From: Apostichopus japonicus
Lineage: Eukaryota; Echinodermata; Holothuroidea; Aspidochirotida; Stichopodidae
Length of the DNA stretch: 64,000 bases
Reading direction: 5' to 3'
NCBI RefSeq assembly: GCF_037975245.1
Contig: NC_092579.1
Span: 15,262,178 to 15,326,177 of the forward strand
Below the pieces are notes generated by a model. That model searched no databases. It was not told the DNA's origin and saw nothing but the letters and a program-made list of their open reading frames with translations. Both the position numbers and the translations under genes were made by a program. Positions 55,701-64,000 of the stretch are shown piece by piece (position 1 is the stretch's first letter; the number at the start of each line of letters is the position of its first letter).

Positions 55701-58700
55701 ACCTTATTGTGGAAGCTCAAAAATATGACATCGTCTTCGTCGACACCTAACGACTTCACCACAGCGGCCGTGTTGCACTGGCAGCAGTTATCGTTTTCAG
55801 TACCACCGGTGCATGTGAAGCAACTAGATGAGAAATATGAAAATAAACATCCATTGTCATAATTCCTACAGTACATGTATCGTTGGATTCCTTTCTCGGA
55901 TAGAAAGTGATCAATTCTTGCAGGGATTGTCGAGGCAAATGAGAGATCTTCAGTGTGCCGATTCTGATCTGCTCCAGTTCTTCTTTGATCGTTCGTAACA
56001 ATTTCTGTTGTTTTTTATAAATGCAAAGTAGTTTAAATTGTGTGTGTCAATTTGGATACAGTGTTCAATTGGATGAGTAAGCCTCTTCTTTAACCTTCAA
56101 ACTTCAAAAGGGCAAAGACAACCATATTCAAGCATGAAATTTCATAAATATCTTTTTCATAGAGAAAGTGGTCGCATATTGAAAGCTGCATTTCTCCGTT
56201 CAAATTGATACTCTAATCACAGTGTGGTACACATATCCTCATTAATTGTCACAGAAATATTCTATAATATAATTATGAAAAGTCATCAGGATATTACAAA
56301 GAAGAGGCTGAGTAAGCTGAGACAGAATTTAAGCATGAACATTGGATACAGGAATATGTCACTCTGTAATGTAGGAGGGTGGGGGGGGGGTAGTTTCTTG
56401 GCACCAGAATTTCACATGAAAGTTATCGGCAAATATAGAGGTCTTCTACATATGAGAGGAAAATATCTTTTATATTTATATTTTTTTTCTCTGATTTTTT
56501 TGGTTTTACAATGCTAAATACACTTTATACCTGGAGGAGCCCTTACCGGCAAATAGGAAACAATTGGCAAGATCCACAGCATAAATTTGTCTCCATGAAG
56601 AACGGCCAGCCATAGATGGCAGCAGAGTACTTAAAGTAGTACACTACAGGGTCGATCACGTCGACTAATGGAGATGTACGTTGGAGCAGCTCGGACGGGA
56701 GAGAGAATCGATGGTGAGCTAACGATTCTCCTCTACATATCCTTCTCTGTTGCTCTAACTGCATGAGAACGAATCCAGCTGCTACGTCTGATGGTACCAC
56801 GTCCAACGTCTGGAAATAGATGTAACCGGAATGTCAGTCAGGTAAATGGTGATATTATGGTTTATATTTTATAAAGCTTGTTTCTCAGAAGGATTTTTAA
56901 AGAAAGCTCATATTCAATTTATGATTTGAAATCTTTAAAGTCGACAGTACTCACCCCAAATAATTGAGATAAAATTTCAGCGGCTTCAGTGTAAGCCGCT
57001 TCCAAATTGTCATCTTTGCCTGCACAGCAGCAGAGCCACTGACACCTGACAATGAGATAAAAGGAAGAAAGGAATGGAATATGTACAGTATGTTCTCATT
57101 GTTCCTACCTGTAGGTAAACTGTGTGTCCGATACAGGATGTTGCGGGGACAGCAGCATCCCGCAGCCAGGCTGCATAAGGACGCAATCTGTTGTGCTGTA
57201 CAGCGCACACAATAGGCATTGCACACAATAGGCATTGCACACAATTGCACACAAATGCACACAATAGCGCACACAATAAGCATTGCAAAATTCTATTATT
57301 CTACATTGATTCAGCCTTGCTGTGGGGGATGTTGCAGATGCTGCAGCTTTTTTTATTCACACATTTACCTGAGGAGATAATGAAGTCTCTGACAATTCAG
57401 AGTTACTAGGTCTTTCTTATTCCAGACCACTTGGTTGACAAACAAAGGGGGACAAAATGTGCGCTGCAGATATGAAACAACAAAATTGGGGGAATGGGTT
57501 GAAAAAGTAGAAAAAAAAAATTTCCAGTAAGAAACCAAAGCTTAGAAAAGGTTTGACAGTGAGTGCATTTCATGTGATAAACTTGTTCATATTTGTTTAC
57601 AACCTGAAATGATACTTTTGATTGTGTAACAAGACAATAAGCCATCTTGAACAGACACAGAGACAGACACAAATTGAGAAATCCTTGCTTTGGCTAACCT
57701 TTTCTTCCAGTTGGCTTTGGCTACCCCCCTCAGGTGTCTCGCTGTGTGACTACCCGACCTCTCTCTTAGCTCTTCTTCATGTTTAATACTCGGTCCAAAC
57801 AGAAGCCAGACCACCACCAAAGCGATGAAGAAGAGCCCCCAGAACAAAGAGAGGGAGGTCTTCACTAATCTGATGATGGTGATATCACATCTTTTGTCCC
57901 CATCAAGACTCCACTCTTGGAAAACCCAGAAAGCTGCTACTCCGCTCCAAACGGCTTCAATCAGGAGAATGGCAAGACGTACGTACAGGACGAATGGAAG
58001 GAACTTTCGAGGTCCTGGATTCAGGATGGAACCCTGTGCACTGAGGATCGCTATGAAAAATTCAAGTAGGATGGTGATGGAAAGAAGGACGGCAAGACCG
58101 ATCATAAATATGGCCAGGATCCGGCCACCTGGACACTCGTGGAAAGAATGCTCGGTGATGTACACTGTCACTGCAACAATCAGACTGTGGAATGAAAAGC
58201 AAAATACAACGTTCCTTAAGGAGTAATCGGCACAGTAAGTAACATCCCTTTGTTCGCAAGCTGCATTTTGCGCTAATTTGGAACCTTATGTCAACTTGAT
58301 CAAACCATGTGGCATTAAATTGCATGTAAGCCTTCAATGTAATTATGTAATTATGCTTCCATGTGCATGAAAACCATTGACTTATATGTAAGTCATACAT
58401 CCTTTAGTGAAGTATATTAAAAAATTTGTGTCCCACACATTTATTGTAATCTTTTTCATATGAAACAAACTAGCAAGTCTATCCCTAATTTTAAAACATC
58501 AAATTATTCTGATATTGATGGTATAAATTGACAGATTTAATCTGCTACATTTAGTCCACCAAAATCTGCCAGATTATGTTTTCTGGTACCAGCTATTTCC
58601 TATAAAGCAGCCTTTTGTGCTTGGCTGACAATTTTTATACCAAACCTACCAAGTTCTCAACATAACGTGGCAACTGATCACACCCTGTCATCCTTCTACA

Positions 58701-59187
58701 TTTTTTGCATGTTGTATATTTACTGAATTTGATTTGATTCTCAACATTTAGTCAATTAGACATACTGTTTAATCTCAGAGTTGATCACATGCTAACAAGA
58801 CAAAGTTTTTGGCTTATTCCTCTTACTTGACCTTAATATTGACTAGTCAATCTTATGAACTACAGGGTCGATGGATTTAAATAAAAACAGGAAAAATAAG
58901 CAAAATCGACTTAAGAAGCCACTTTAAATATCAAAGTACCATCTGATTGTGGTAAAGCTAAAGTACATCATTTAGTTTGCAATGCTTCAATTGAAAGGTT
59001 TTCAATTTCAAGACATTTAGATCTTAACTAATTCAATCCATCTCTCAAAGACCCTCAATTATAATGCAAAGGTTCCACAATACTGTACTTACACAAGGCA
59101 TCTGATTGACGCAGACCATGCAGCAGGCAGAACAAAGTCATCACTGCCGATACGCCACTTTCTGTTGAACAAGACTAGAGCTGGCAT
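46526..59187 (-). CDS. daglb: sn-1-specific diacylglycerol lipase beta, twelve exons
   Basis: Coding exons: 59187-59093, 58184-57699, 57045-56955, 56809-56547, 55823-55703, 54908-54825, 53892-53737, 53141-53014, 51608-51540, 49189-49117, 48383-48055 and 46706-46526. All phases agree: 2076 nt, 691 aa (human DAGLB 672). DAGL hydrolyses diacylglycerol to 2-arachidonoylglycerol and a fatty acid at membranes. The order is: MPALVLFNRKWRIGSDDFV N-terminus, four hydrophobic segments (about 30-150), LCCCAGKDD and VPSDVAAG motifs, a cysteine-rich stretch (about 300-330), then the alpha/beta-hydrolase core with GHSLGAG (Ser442), VGLDIIPRL (Asp494) and RDHLP (His664). The Ser-Asp spacing of 52 equals that of the human enzyme as I remember it. 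Exon 11 holds a glutamine run and an acidic tail region. The beta type is preferred over alpha because the long C-terminal tail of DAGLA is absent. The start is the only ATG giving the conserved N-terminus. Two introns begin with tandem arrays. Confidence 0.93.
47521..48054. repeat. 78-bp minisatellite at the start of DAGLB intron 11
   Basis: TTGGACA(C/T) units begin at 47521, 47599, 47677, 47755, 47841 and 47919; period 78 bp apart from one 86-bp unit. Three 27-bp sub-repeats (GGGTTAGGTTTCTATGTGAA...) follow near 47950-48020. The array reaches to within a few bases of the exon 11 donor at 48054. Because 78 is a multiple of three, a 229-codon plus-strand frame stays open; I do not regard it as a gene. 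Confidence 0.92.
49262..49447 (+). repeat. Composite SINE with tRNA-Thr-like part
   Basis: GATCCCTGGTTACAGGGTAT is followed about 90 nt later by a tRNA-like segment (49374-49446). It has D-arm TAGCTCAGATGGTTGAGC, an anticodon-like loop TTTGTAA (TGT) with a good stem, but mismatched T and acceptor stems. A second copy lies at 55020-55175 (minus). Located in DAGLB intron 9. Confidence 0.6.
50942..51025. repeat. About 45-bp tandem duplication
   Basis: CATAGCCAATCTGCTACA and ACTTGGAGGCGGGGCTT occur twice. The second copy has lost about five bases. It lies in DAGLB intron 9. Confidence 0.8.
51540..51608 (-). CDS. daglb: DAGLB exon 9: catalytic aspartate
   Basis: A 23-residue exon ending VVVGLDIIPR, where Asp494 aligns with the acidic triad member of mammalian DAGLs (VLGKDVIPRL in human DAGLB). 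It ends phase 2 at GTATGA. Confidence 0.88.
51974..52420. mobile_element. hAT-type MITE with perfect 8-bp target duplication
   Basis: The ends TAGGGATGCACC and GGTGCATTCCTA are 12-bp inverted repeats with one mismatch. GTTAATAA flanks both sides (51966-51973 and 52421-52428). The interior is rich in CCGGAT/ATCCGG sub-repeats at both ends and has no transposase. An 8-bp duplication is typical of hAT elements. It is inserted in DAGLB intron 8. Confidence 0.9.
53014..53141 (-). CDS. daglb: DAGLB exon 8: catalytic serine
   Basis: This exon encodes DFEVVITGHSLGAG and following residues to PFGLL; the nucleophile Ser442 sits in the G-H-S-L-G elbow of lipase-3-type alpha/beta hydrolases. The acceptor is TTTGTGGCAG and the donor GTGAGT. 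Confidence 0.93.
54300..54863 (-). repeat. 76-bp tandem array of duplicated 5' splice sites, seven copies
   Basis: On the minus strand CTGAAG|GTAAGT occurs at exactly 76-bp steps. The plus coordinates of the TTACCT core are 54365, 54441, 54517, 54593, 54669, 54745 and 54821. The last is the real exon 6 donor. Each unit is the final ~39 nt of DAGLB exon 6 (from ACTATTGTTGTAG) plus ~37 nt of intron. All seven keep the full AAG|GTAAGT consensus, while other positions vary (for example CAATCC/TTGATC after the donor). A partial unit lies at about 54300-54364. Confidence 0.95.
55020..55175 (-). repeat. Composite SINE, second copy
   Basis: The minus strand carries AGATCCCTGGTTACAAGGAT, then about 75 nt later GTAGCTCAGTAGTGAGAACA (A-box like) and CCCTGGTTAAATTCCC (B-box like, decayed). 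The order of parts is the same as in 49262-49447. It lies in DAGLB intron 5. Confidence 0.55.
57204..57290. repeat. Short tandem repeat of GCACACAATAGGCATT type
   Basis: Imperfect 10-16-bp units of GCACACAA(TAGGCATT), about six, in DAGLB intron 2. Confidence 0.8.
57699..59187 (-). CDS. daglb: DAGLB exons 1-2: membrane domain
   Basis: Exon 1 (59187-59093) supplies the cytosolic start and the beginning of the first helix. Exon 2 (58184-57699) completes four hydrophobic segments: LIVAVTVYI region, ILAIFMIGLAVLLSITILL, VRLAILLIEAVWSGVAAFW and LSLFWGLFFIALVVVWLLF. The conserved NPGPRKF loop lies between helices 2 and 3. The exon 2 donor is the weaker GTTAGC. The exon 3 acceptor at 57046 was chosen over one 7 nt further on because only it restores the frame and gives RCQWLCCCAGKDD. 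Confidence 0.9.
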
Positions 59188-60260
59188 TGTTGTGTTTTAC
59201 TGTTGAAATTATTATCACTCTTAATTGCAACATGCTGTAGAATCTGTCGCATGTCTTCAGCTAATCCCCTTCATGAGTGGATTTTCAGGCACTGTTGATA
59301 AATAGATTACACAACAACCATAAATAATACCGATGCACTGAATAACGATTTAGGTGGATTCAGTAAAGAATCCACCCAGATTTGAAATCCTGTTCATCCC
59401 CAAAAACTAGTTTAATTACATGTTTATATACTTTCTTTTTCTCTTACCATGTGTAGTGATATTTTGTTAGTCATGAGTTGACAATGCTTAGGCTAGATCA
59501 AAGAGGTAATGCCTCTGTTCACCCCTATTTGCAACCAGGGGCACTTTCAATATCAAAATATTGATCACATTTTCTGCTTGGTCCAAAAGTCAGCAACTTA
59601 CGCATAGGAAGAAATATAGCTTTGCGGTAAAACAAAGAAACATAGTCCTCTTTGTATAGGGGTTTTATGCAGCAATGAAGTTGTTCATTCTCAATTTATT
59701 TTTTGGACCACACTTCACTTACAAATAACAGGCTAATGATGGATCAATTCTCTCAGTTCCCCAGTTGGATTATGCCATTTATCATTAGGGGTAGAACAAC
59801 GAAAAAAGGTGTTTGTCCTTTGTAAAAACACCTAGGCTAACTACTGTACAATAGTGTAATTGTGTAAAACTCTTGCTAGAAACATGAATTCAACTTGAGT
59901 AAAATAAATAATGAATGTAATGTGTTGCTCTCAAAATAATTTTAGAACGAACAAACTATGTTGCTGTAAAATCCTCTAATAAATAAACTGAATACTCCAA
60001 TCGGTGAAAAAGAGAGCCTTGTGATTGTTACCGTCCTAATCTGGGCTATCAGTATCAATACGTTTAACTTTAAGTAAGCTAGGCCTAGCCAACAGAACGT
60101 TAGCACTGTACCATAGCCTAATACTGGATAGGCTAAGTAATAGGCTAACATCTATCGTTGGCTACCGTGGAAGAATGACTGAAGGAAGTGTGAAATTATG
60201 TCTAGGCCTAGGCCCACACTGAAATTTCGAGAAACGTTCTTTATTCATTATCTACATTAT
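59188..60260 (-). promoter_or_regulatory. DAGLB upstream region with TAGGCCTA cluster
   Basis: This region lies upstream of the DAGLB ATG. From 60075 to 60220 there are repeated TAGGCTA, CTAGGCCTAG and similar motifs, like those around LSM11 exon 1. The transcription start is probably here or nearby, but no core element is decisive. Confidence 0.4.
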
Positions 60261-60390
60261 GAGTAACGAAATGGTTGGTTGATTAAGCAAAATCTCACCT
60301 AGCTTTCTAAACAACGTAATGTCAACACCGAAACTTAAATTTCTGTGAATGTCAAGCCAAAATTTCTTTTGGGAGACCTGTTTGGTTTAA

Positions 60391-60435
60391 CATCGGCTTG
60401 AAGTTATCAATTCAGATGATAACTTCAAGCCGATG
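60391..60435. repeat. Perfect 18-bp inverted repeat with 9-nt loop
   Basis: The left arm CATCGGCTTGAAGTTATC (60391-60408) is exactly complementary to 60418-60435. Allowing one mismatch extends the stem by four A-T pairs outward. No coding role is seen. Confidence 0.95.
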
Positions 60436-60509
60436 GTAAAGTTAGCAGGTATTTGAGAAGCAAGGATAAACCAGAGATCACAAGATACGATATCACGATC
60501 ATCATAAGA

Positions 60510-60840
60510 ATTAGGGACGTAGCCAGAATTTTAAGTTGAAAGAGGAAGAGCAGAATTTTAAAAGGGGAACTGCCCACAAAGGGAACAATATTACACTTAA
60601 CGGAGCGCCATGATGTACAAAGAAAATTTTTGCCCAAAATGCCTCCCACTTTGCAGGAAATAAAAAATAATACGAGTAGCAGACGAACTTTCAGGGGAAA
60701 GATTGAGAAGGGTCGCTGAGCTTCATTCAAAAGAGGGCTTTAATGATATTTCCTGGTTTTTTTTTAAATTAATTTTTCGGGGTACTCCGGGGGGGGGGGG
60801 GGGGAGCGATTGCTCCCAGCCCCCAGTGGCGGAGCGTCAG
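60510..60840. mobile_element. Possible MITE
   Basis: TTAGGGACGTAGCCAGAATT at 60510 and CCCAGTGGCGGAGCGTCAG near 60823 look like the termini of short DNA elements common in animal genomes. The two ends are not clearly complementary to each other, so there may be two different truncated elements. A G homopolymer of about 18 lies at 60788. Confidence 0.3.
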
Positions 60841-60859
60841 TAGTATAGAGGGCCCCGGA

Positions 60860-61260
60860 TTGCACCGGTGCAATCCCAATTTTGGATGTATCTTGATTGT
60901 CATAAGAGATGTACCCCCTCAGATCGCACCCGTGCAATCCCAACTTGTGATGTACCCCCGGAAAGATGTAGCCATTATGATGGCACCCGTACAATCCCAA
61001 CTTGTGATGTACCCCCGGTAAGATGTAGCAACTTTGATCGCACACAGTACAATCCCAATGTGTTATCGACTGAGATTGCCTGTCACTGAGATGTATCCAT
61101 CAATGATCACACACACAGTACAATCCCAATTTGTTATCAGTTGAGATTTTCTGTCACTGAGATGTAGCCATCAATGATCACACCCGTGCAATCCTACTTT
61201 GTAACGGACCCAAAATCCCGATAACTGAGATGTAGCCACCAAAGATCGCCCACAGTCCTA
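60860..61260. repeat. Irregular 57-71-bp tandem repeat
   Basis: The motif CAATCC(C)A recurs at 60871, 60935, 60992, 61050, 61121 and 61189, each preceded by GAT(C/G)GCAC or GATCACAC and followed by GATGTA(C/G)CC. The copies are diverged and of unequal length. Confidence 0.8.
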
Positions 61261-62550
61261 GGTCATTCCCGACCATGATTGGACTGATGATGATATCTAT
61301 TGATATATGTATATATGTATTGATCGCCCACCAGTACGGTACCTATATGAGGTCGCATGATAGTATCTTAAGCAGGTTTATTTGAAATCATGTTCTTGAA
61401 AGTTTTCAGCAATGAGACAGGGAAGAAATTCGTAAATCGAGAGGTAAATTAGTATAGGCCCACAGTTTTGGTATATTAATAGAATATTATATTTGGATAT
61501 CCGAATCGTTTAAGACTTGTTCAATATGCTATAATATAGCTACTGATATATATTCGTGAAGTGAACGAATGTGAAATTCTTTGTCTCCTATAACTCAGTC
61601 AACGCGTGTGGGGGTTTTAACGTTTTAAGAACGAGCAACATTTTCCCATTATATTCCATTAACCAGCATATTATTGGAAACTTTTTAGTGATATTCCGGT
61701 AAGATTAATTAAGGGGGAGGAAGAAGGTCTAAGTGTTTAAATTGATTAAAGGCAATATGCCATCCTGTTGAACAAAGCCTGCGTGAAATTTCCACGTACA
61801 GAATGGTCACTTGAATACCGGTAACGAATAAAAGGGGGGAAAATGACCAGAATGTTTCCTCTTTATTCCTAGTTCCTTTAGTGATAATCTTAGCGCAGGC
61901 ATAGGCTATTGCATTAAAACGATCAGCATACTTATTTTAGGTCGCTGAATTTGTATCTGTATGTTTAATGGTACTCGATAACATGGATAACGAATAAGCC
62001 CTCGCTCATTAAGAAAATAATAATTATGACTGGTAGGTAGATGTCTAATTGTAATACCCTTTGTGTTCATGATCACAACGAGACCAGCGTATATTTAGTA
62101 TCCTGGACACGCCTTATGTATAACAAAGAGGTCGTTAGTTTATGAACTGAAAGAGATTGATCAAATTTAACGGCTATTTTTAGGGCCACTGAATAATCCA
62201 GAAAGAGCGAGCCTTTCTCCGTTAAACATGCAATCTGTGTCTATTTTGTATTGATTTGTTTTTACCCGTTTTCGTAACGTGCATATTCACTAAGGATGAA
62301 TCTCCAAAAAGAGGATATCTCCAATTTGACGGTCTGGTTTTATTCACGGTAAGCAGGCGCATATATTTAGGAGGGAGATAATAAACTTGCATGCTTTGAA
62401 AGTTTTGTCTCTGGCTTTTTTTTTATTTATTTTTTTTTTTGCTTCATTTTAAAAACACGCATTTTCGTTAAGTCGCCACTCGATTAGATAGGAGCTTCAT
62501 TTCGTCATGACAGACTGGTAATGTCATGAGGAGGGGTAAAAGTGCGTTGT
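61261..62550. other. Gene-free sequence
   Basis: Unique-looking AT-rich DNA without a recognisable exon or element. Confidence 0.5.
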
Positions 62551-62995
62551 TTAGATCACACCCTTAACTGTGATGAGCACGCGAGCACAAAATGAGTGAC
62601 TCAAAGAGCAATGTTGTTTAGATGAGCAATTGAGCAAGTGCTCATATTAGAATAGGCAACAAGAAAAACCCATGATATGGTTTATGTAATGAGCACGCGA
62701 GCATTAAATGAGTGACTCAAAGAGCAAAAGAGCACACCGTGAGCAACGCGAGCACAAAATGAGTGACTCAAAGAGTAAAAGAGCACACCGTGAGCAACGC
62801 GAGCATGAAATGAGTGACTCAAAGAGCTAAAGAGCACACCGTGAGCAACGCGAGCATAACATGAGTGACTCAAAGAGCAAAAGAGCACACCGTGAGCAAA
62901 AGAGCACACCGTGAGCATAAAATGAGTGACTCAAAGAGCAAAAGAGCACACCGTGAGCAAAAGAGAGTCGTTTAGATGAGCAATTGAACACGTGC
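62551..62995. repeat. 51-bp minisatellite with TGAGTGACTCA palindromes
   Basis: The palindrome TGAGTGACTCA begins at about 62709 and recurs every 51 bp (62760, 62811, 62862), then after 61 bp (62923), with an outlying copy near 62593. Units also carry AGAGCACACCGTGAGCAACG. The 17-codon period keeps a minus frame open; it is not a credible gene. Confidence 0.9.
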
Positions 62996-63429
62996 TCATA
63001 TCAGAATAGGCAAACAAAAAGGACGCTTGGTTGACCCTACACACTGGACATGTGGAAAACCTTATATTTTGAATACAAAGTCGAGTCAAAATGAAAAGAA
63101 AGCGATGTTTCTACAGTTTTTTATTTATTTATTATTTTATTTAATGAATTTGTGCAACATTCCGCCAACCAATAAAATACTGGTGATACAAATAGCAGTG
63201 ATATCTTTAGTGCATCACTACTTTGGTTCCCATAACGGTGAGGAGACTGAAGGAACCCGTTCCGACAAACCTCATTTCGAATAATTCATTATACCATTAT
63301 TTTTTGTTTTGACATTTGAACAACAACAAAACTTCAGAGTAAGCACGAGAAGTTATGAACCGTCAATATTCAAATGATGATTCTTCAAAGATACAAATAT
63401 GGATTTATGAAGTCATATACATCTCGATT

Positions 63430-63675
63430 ATTACGGTGACCCTTATCAGTAAACCTTCCTACGATATCTTCATATTTTGTCTACGACTCCGATGTAAGAG
63501 ATAATACAAATAGTATATGTCCACACACGTGAGAGTTAAACGATTGTAATGGCCGTGTGTCGTAACGAACAACTTCGTTTAGAAGAAACCGTGCACTGCC
63601 TGGTACCGTTGTGGGTTGTCGGCCAAATGAATCAAAATATTCCACGACGGTGCGGCCTTGTGGCACAAACAAGCA
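63430..63675 (-). pseudogene. Adenain/Ulp1-like cysteine protease remnant, frameshifted
   Basis: The minus-strand frame 63672-63481 contains VEYFDSFG and, further on, LQSFNSHVCG, the Asp/Asn loop and active-site cysteine region of C5/C48-type cysteine proteases such as those carried by Polinton/Maverick or adintovirus-like elements. Just after the cysteine the expected C-terminal helix lies in a different frame (towards 63460), so the gene is broken. The upstream histidine motif was not found. The assignment rests on remembered family patterns. It may be the edge of a larger decayed element continuing beyond the window. Confidence 0.5.
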
Positions 63676-63767
63676 CGCCTAGGTGTTTTGTGATGCTATA
63701 CGATACGCAACCTTTGTTATTTCTTTCTTCAGATCGATCGTATAGTCACCCACGTCTCTTCGACAAC

Positions 63768-63998
63768 TTACACATCGTTGTCATCCTCCTCCTCCTCATC
63801 ATCATCACTTTCGTATTTGTTCTTCAGGCCATGACGTAAAACCTTCGTCATGGCCTTATTGAGTTGGATCAAGGTCATCCAAGTTTCAACCGCATCGTAC
63901 ACATTATCACCCTCCTCCTCCTTGTCACTCTCGTCTTTGTTCTTCAGTCCATGATGTAATATCTTTGACATTGCCTTATTGAGTTCGAGCAAGTGCAT
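63768..63998 (-). other. Acidic two-repeat ORF running to the window edge
   Basis: The open minus-strand frame has two 40-residue repeats: LNKAMSKILHHGLKNKDESD and its variant ending in ESDDDEEEEDDND. Period 120 bp. The reading frame may continue past 64000. No family is recognised. It could be a gene of the same element as the adjacent protease remnant or a simple acidic repeat. Confidence 0.3.
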
Positions 63999-64000
63999 CC

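Noticed and set aside
57825-58226. 133-codon plus-strand frame
   Set aside because: Antisense shadow of DAGLB exon 2.
62682-62918. Minus-strand frame of repeated VAHGVLF-type peptide
   Set aside because: By-product of the 51-bp minisatellite period (17 codons).

Overview
The window is animal nuclear DNA: AT-rich, with long introns bounded by GT/AG, dense microsatellites and minisatellites, SINE- and LINE-like fragments and short inverted-repeat transposons. The proteins are metazoan. Local clusters of the octamer TAGGCCTA and its variants, together with the types of interspersed repeats, point to an echinoderm, possibly a sea cucumber. That taxonomic call is inference; no single feature proves it.

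Three intact protein-coding genes can be assembled exon by exon, with every splice phase agreeing. (1) 9402-13917, minus: a seven-exon coiled-coil protein that I match to CCDC166 (289 aa). (2) 14728-21926, plus: a five-exon LSM11 orthologue (365 aa), the U7 snRNP Sm-like protein of histone pre-mRNA 3'-end processing. Genes 1 and 2 are head to head, with 810 bp between their start codons. (3) 46526-59187, minus: a twelve-exon sn-1-specific diacylglycerol lipase of the DAGL-beta type (691 aa), with four membrane segments and a Ser-Asp-His triad. The three genes do not obviously work in one pathway.

Region by region: 1-5 kb holds decayed mobile-element genes (a Mutator-like transposase piece and a frameshifted zinc-finger ORF) and unassigned sequence. 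5-9.4 kb is non-coding apart from one orphan exon-like segment. 9.4-22 kb is CCDC166/LSM11; LSM11 introns carry a palindromic 42-bp minisatellite, a split (TA)n tract with two nested inverted-repeat elements, and a LINE tail. 22-38 kb is repeat-rich: a DR1-containing repeat, a 22-bp hAT-like minimal insertion, a 69-bp minisatellite, three LINE pieces, a broken two-exon SRP68 remnant, and an 11-unit tandem array of tRNA-like sequences with internal Pol III boxes. 37.4-46.5 kb has no recognisable gene and few repeats; it may include a long DAGLB 3' UTR. 46.5-59.2 kb is DAGLB, where two introns begin with tandem arrays at the 5' splice site; one of these arrays is seven 76-bp copies, each with an intact splice donor. 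59.2-64 kb is the DAGLB upstream region, a perfect hairpin, two further minisatellites and, at the right edge, a decayed adenain/Ulp1-like cysteine protease piece.

No bona fide tRNA, rRNA or snRNA gene and no CRISPR array was found. The most unusual signals are the array of duplicated 5' splice sites in DAGLB intron 6 and the Pol III-box tandem array at 33.3-35.0 kb.
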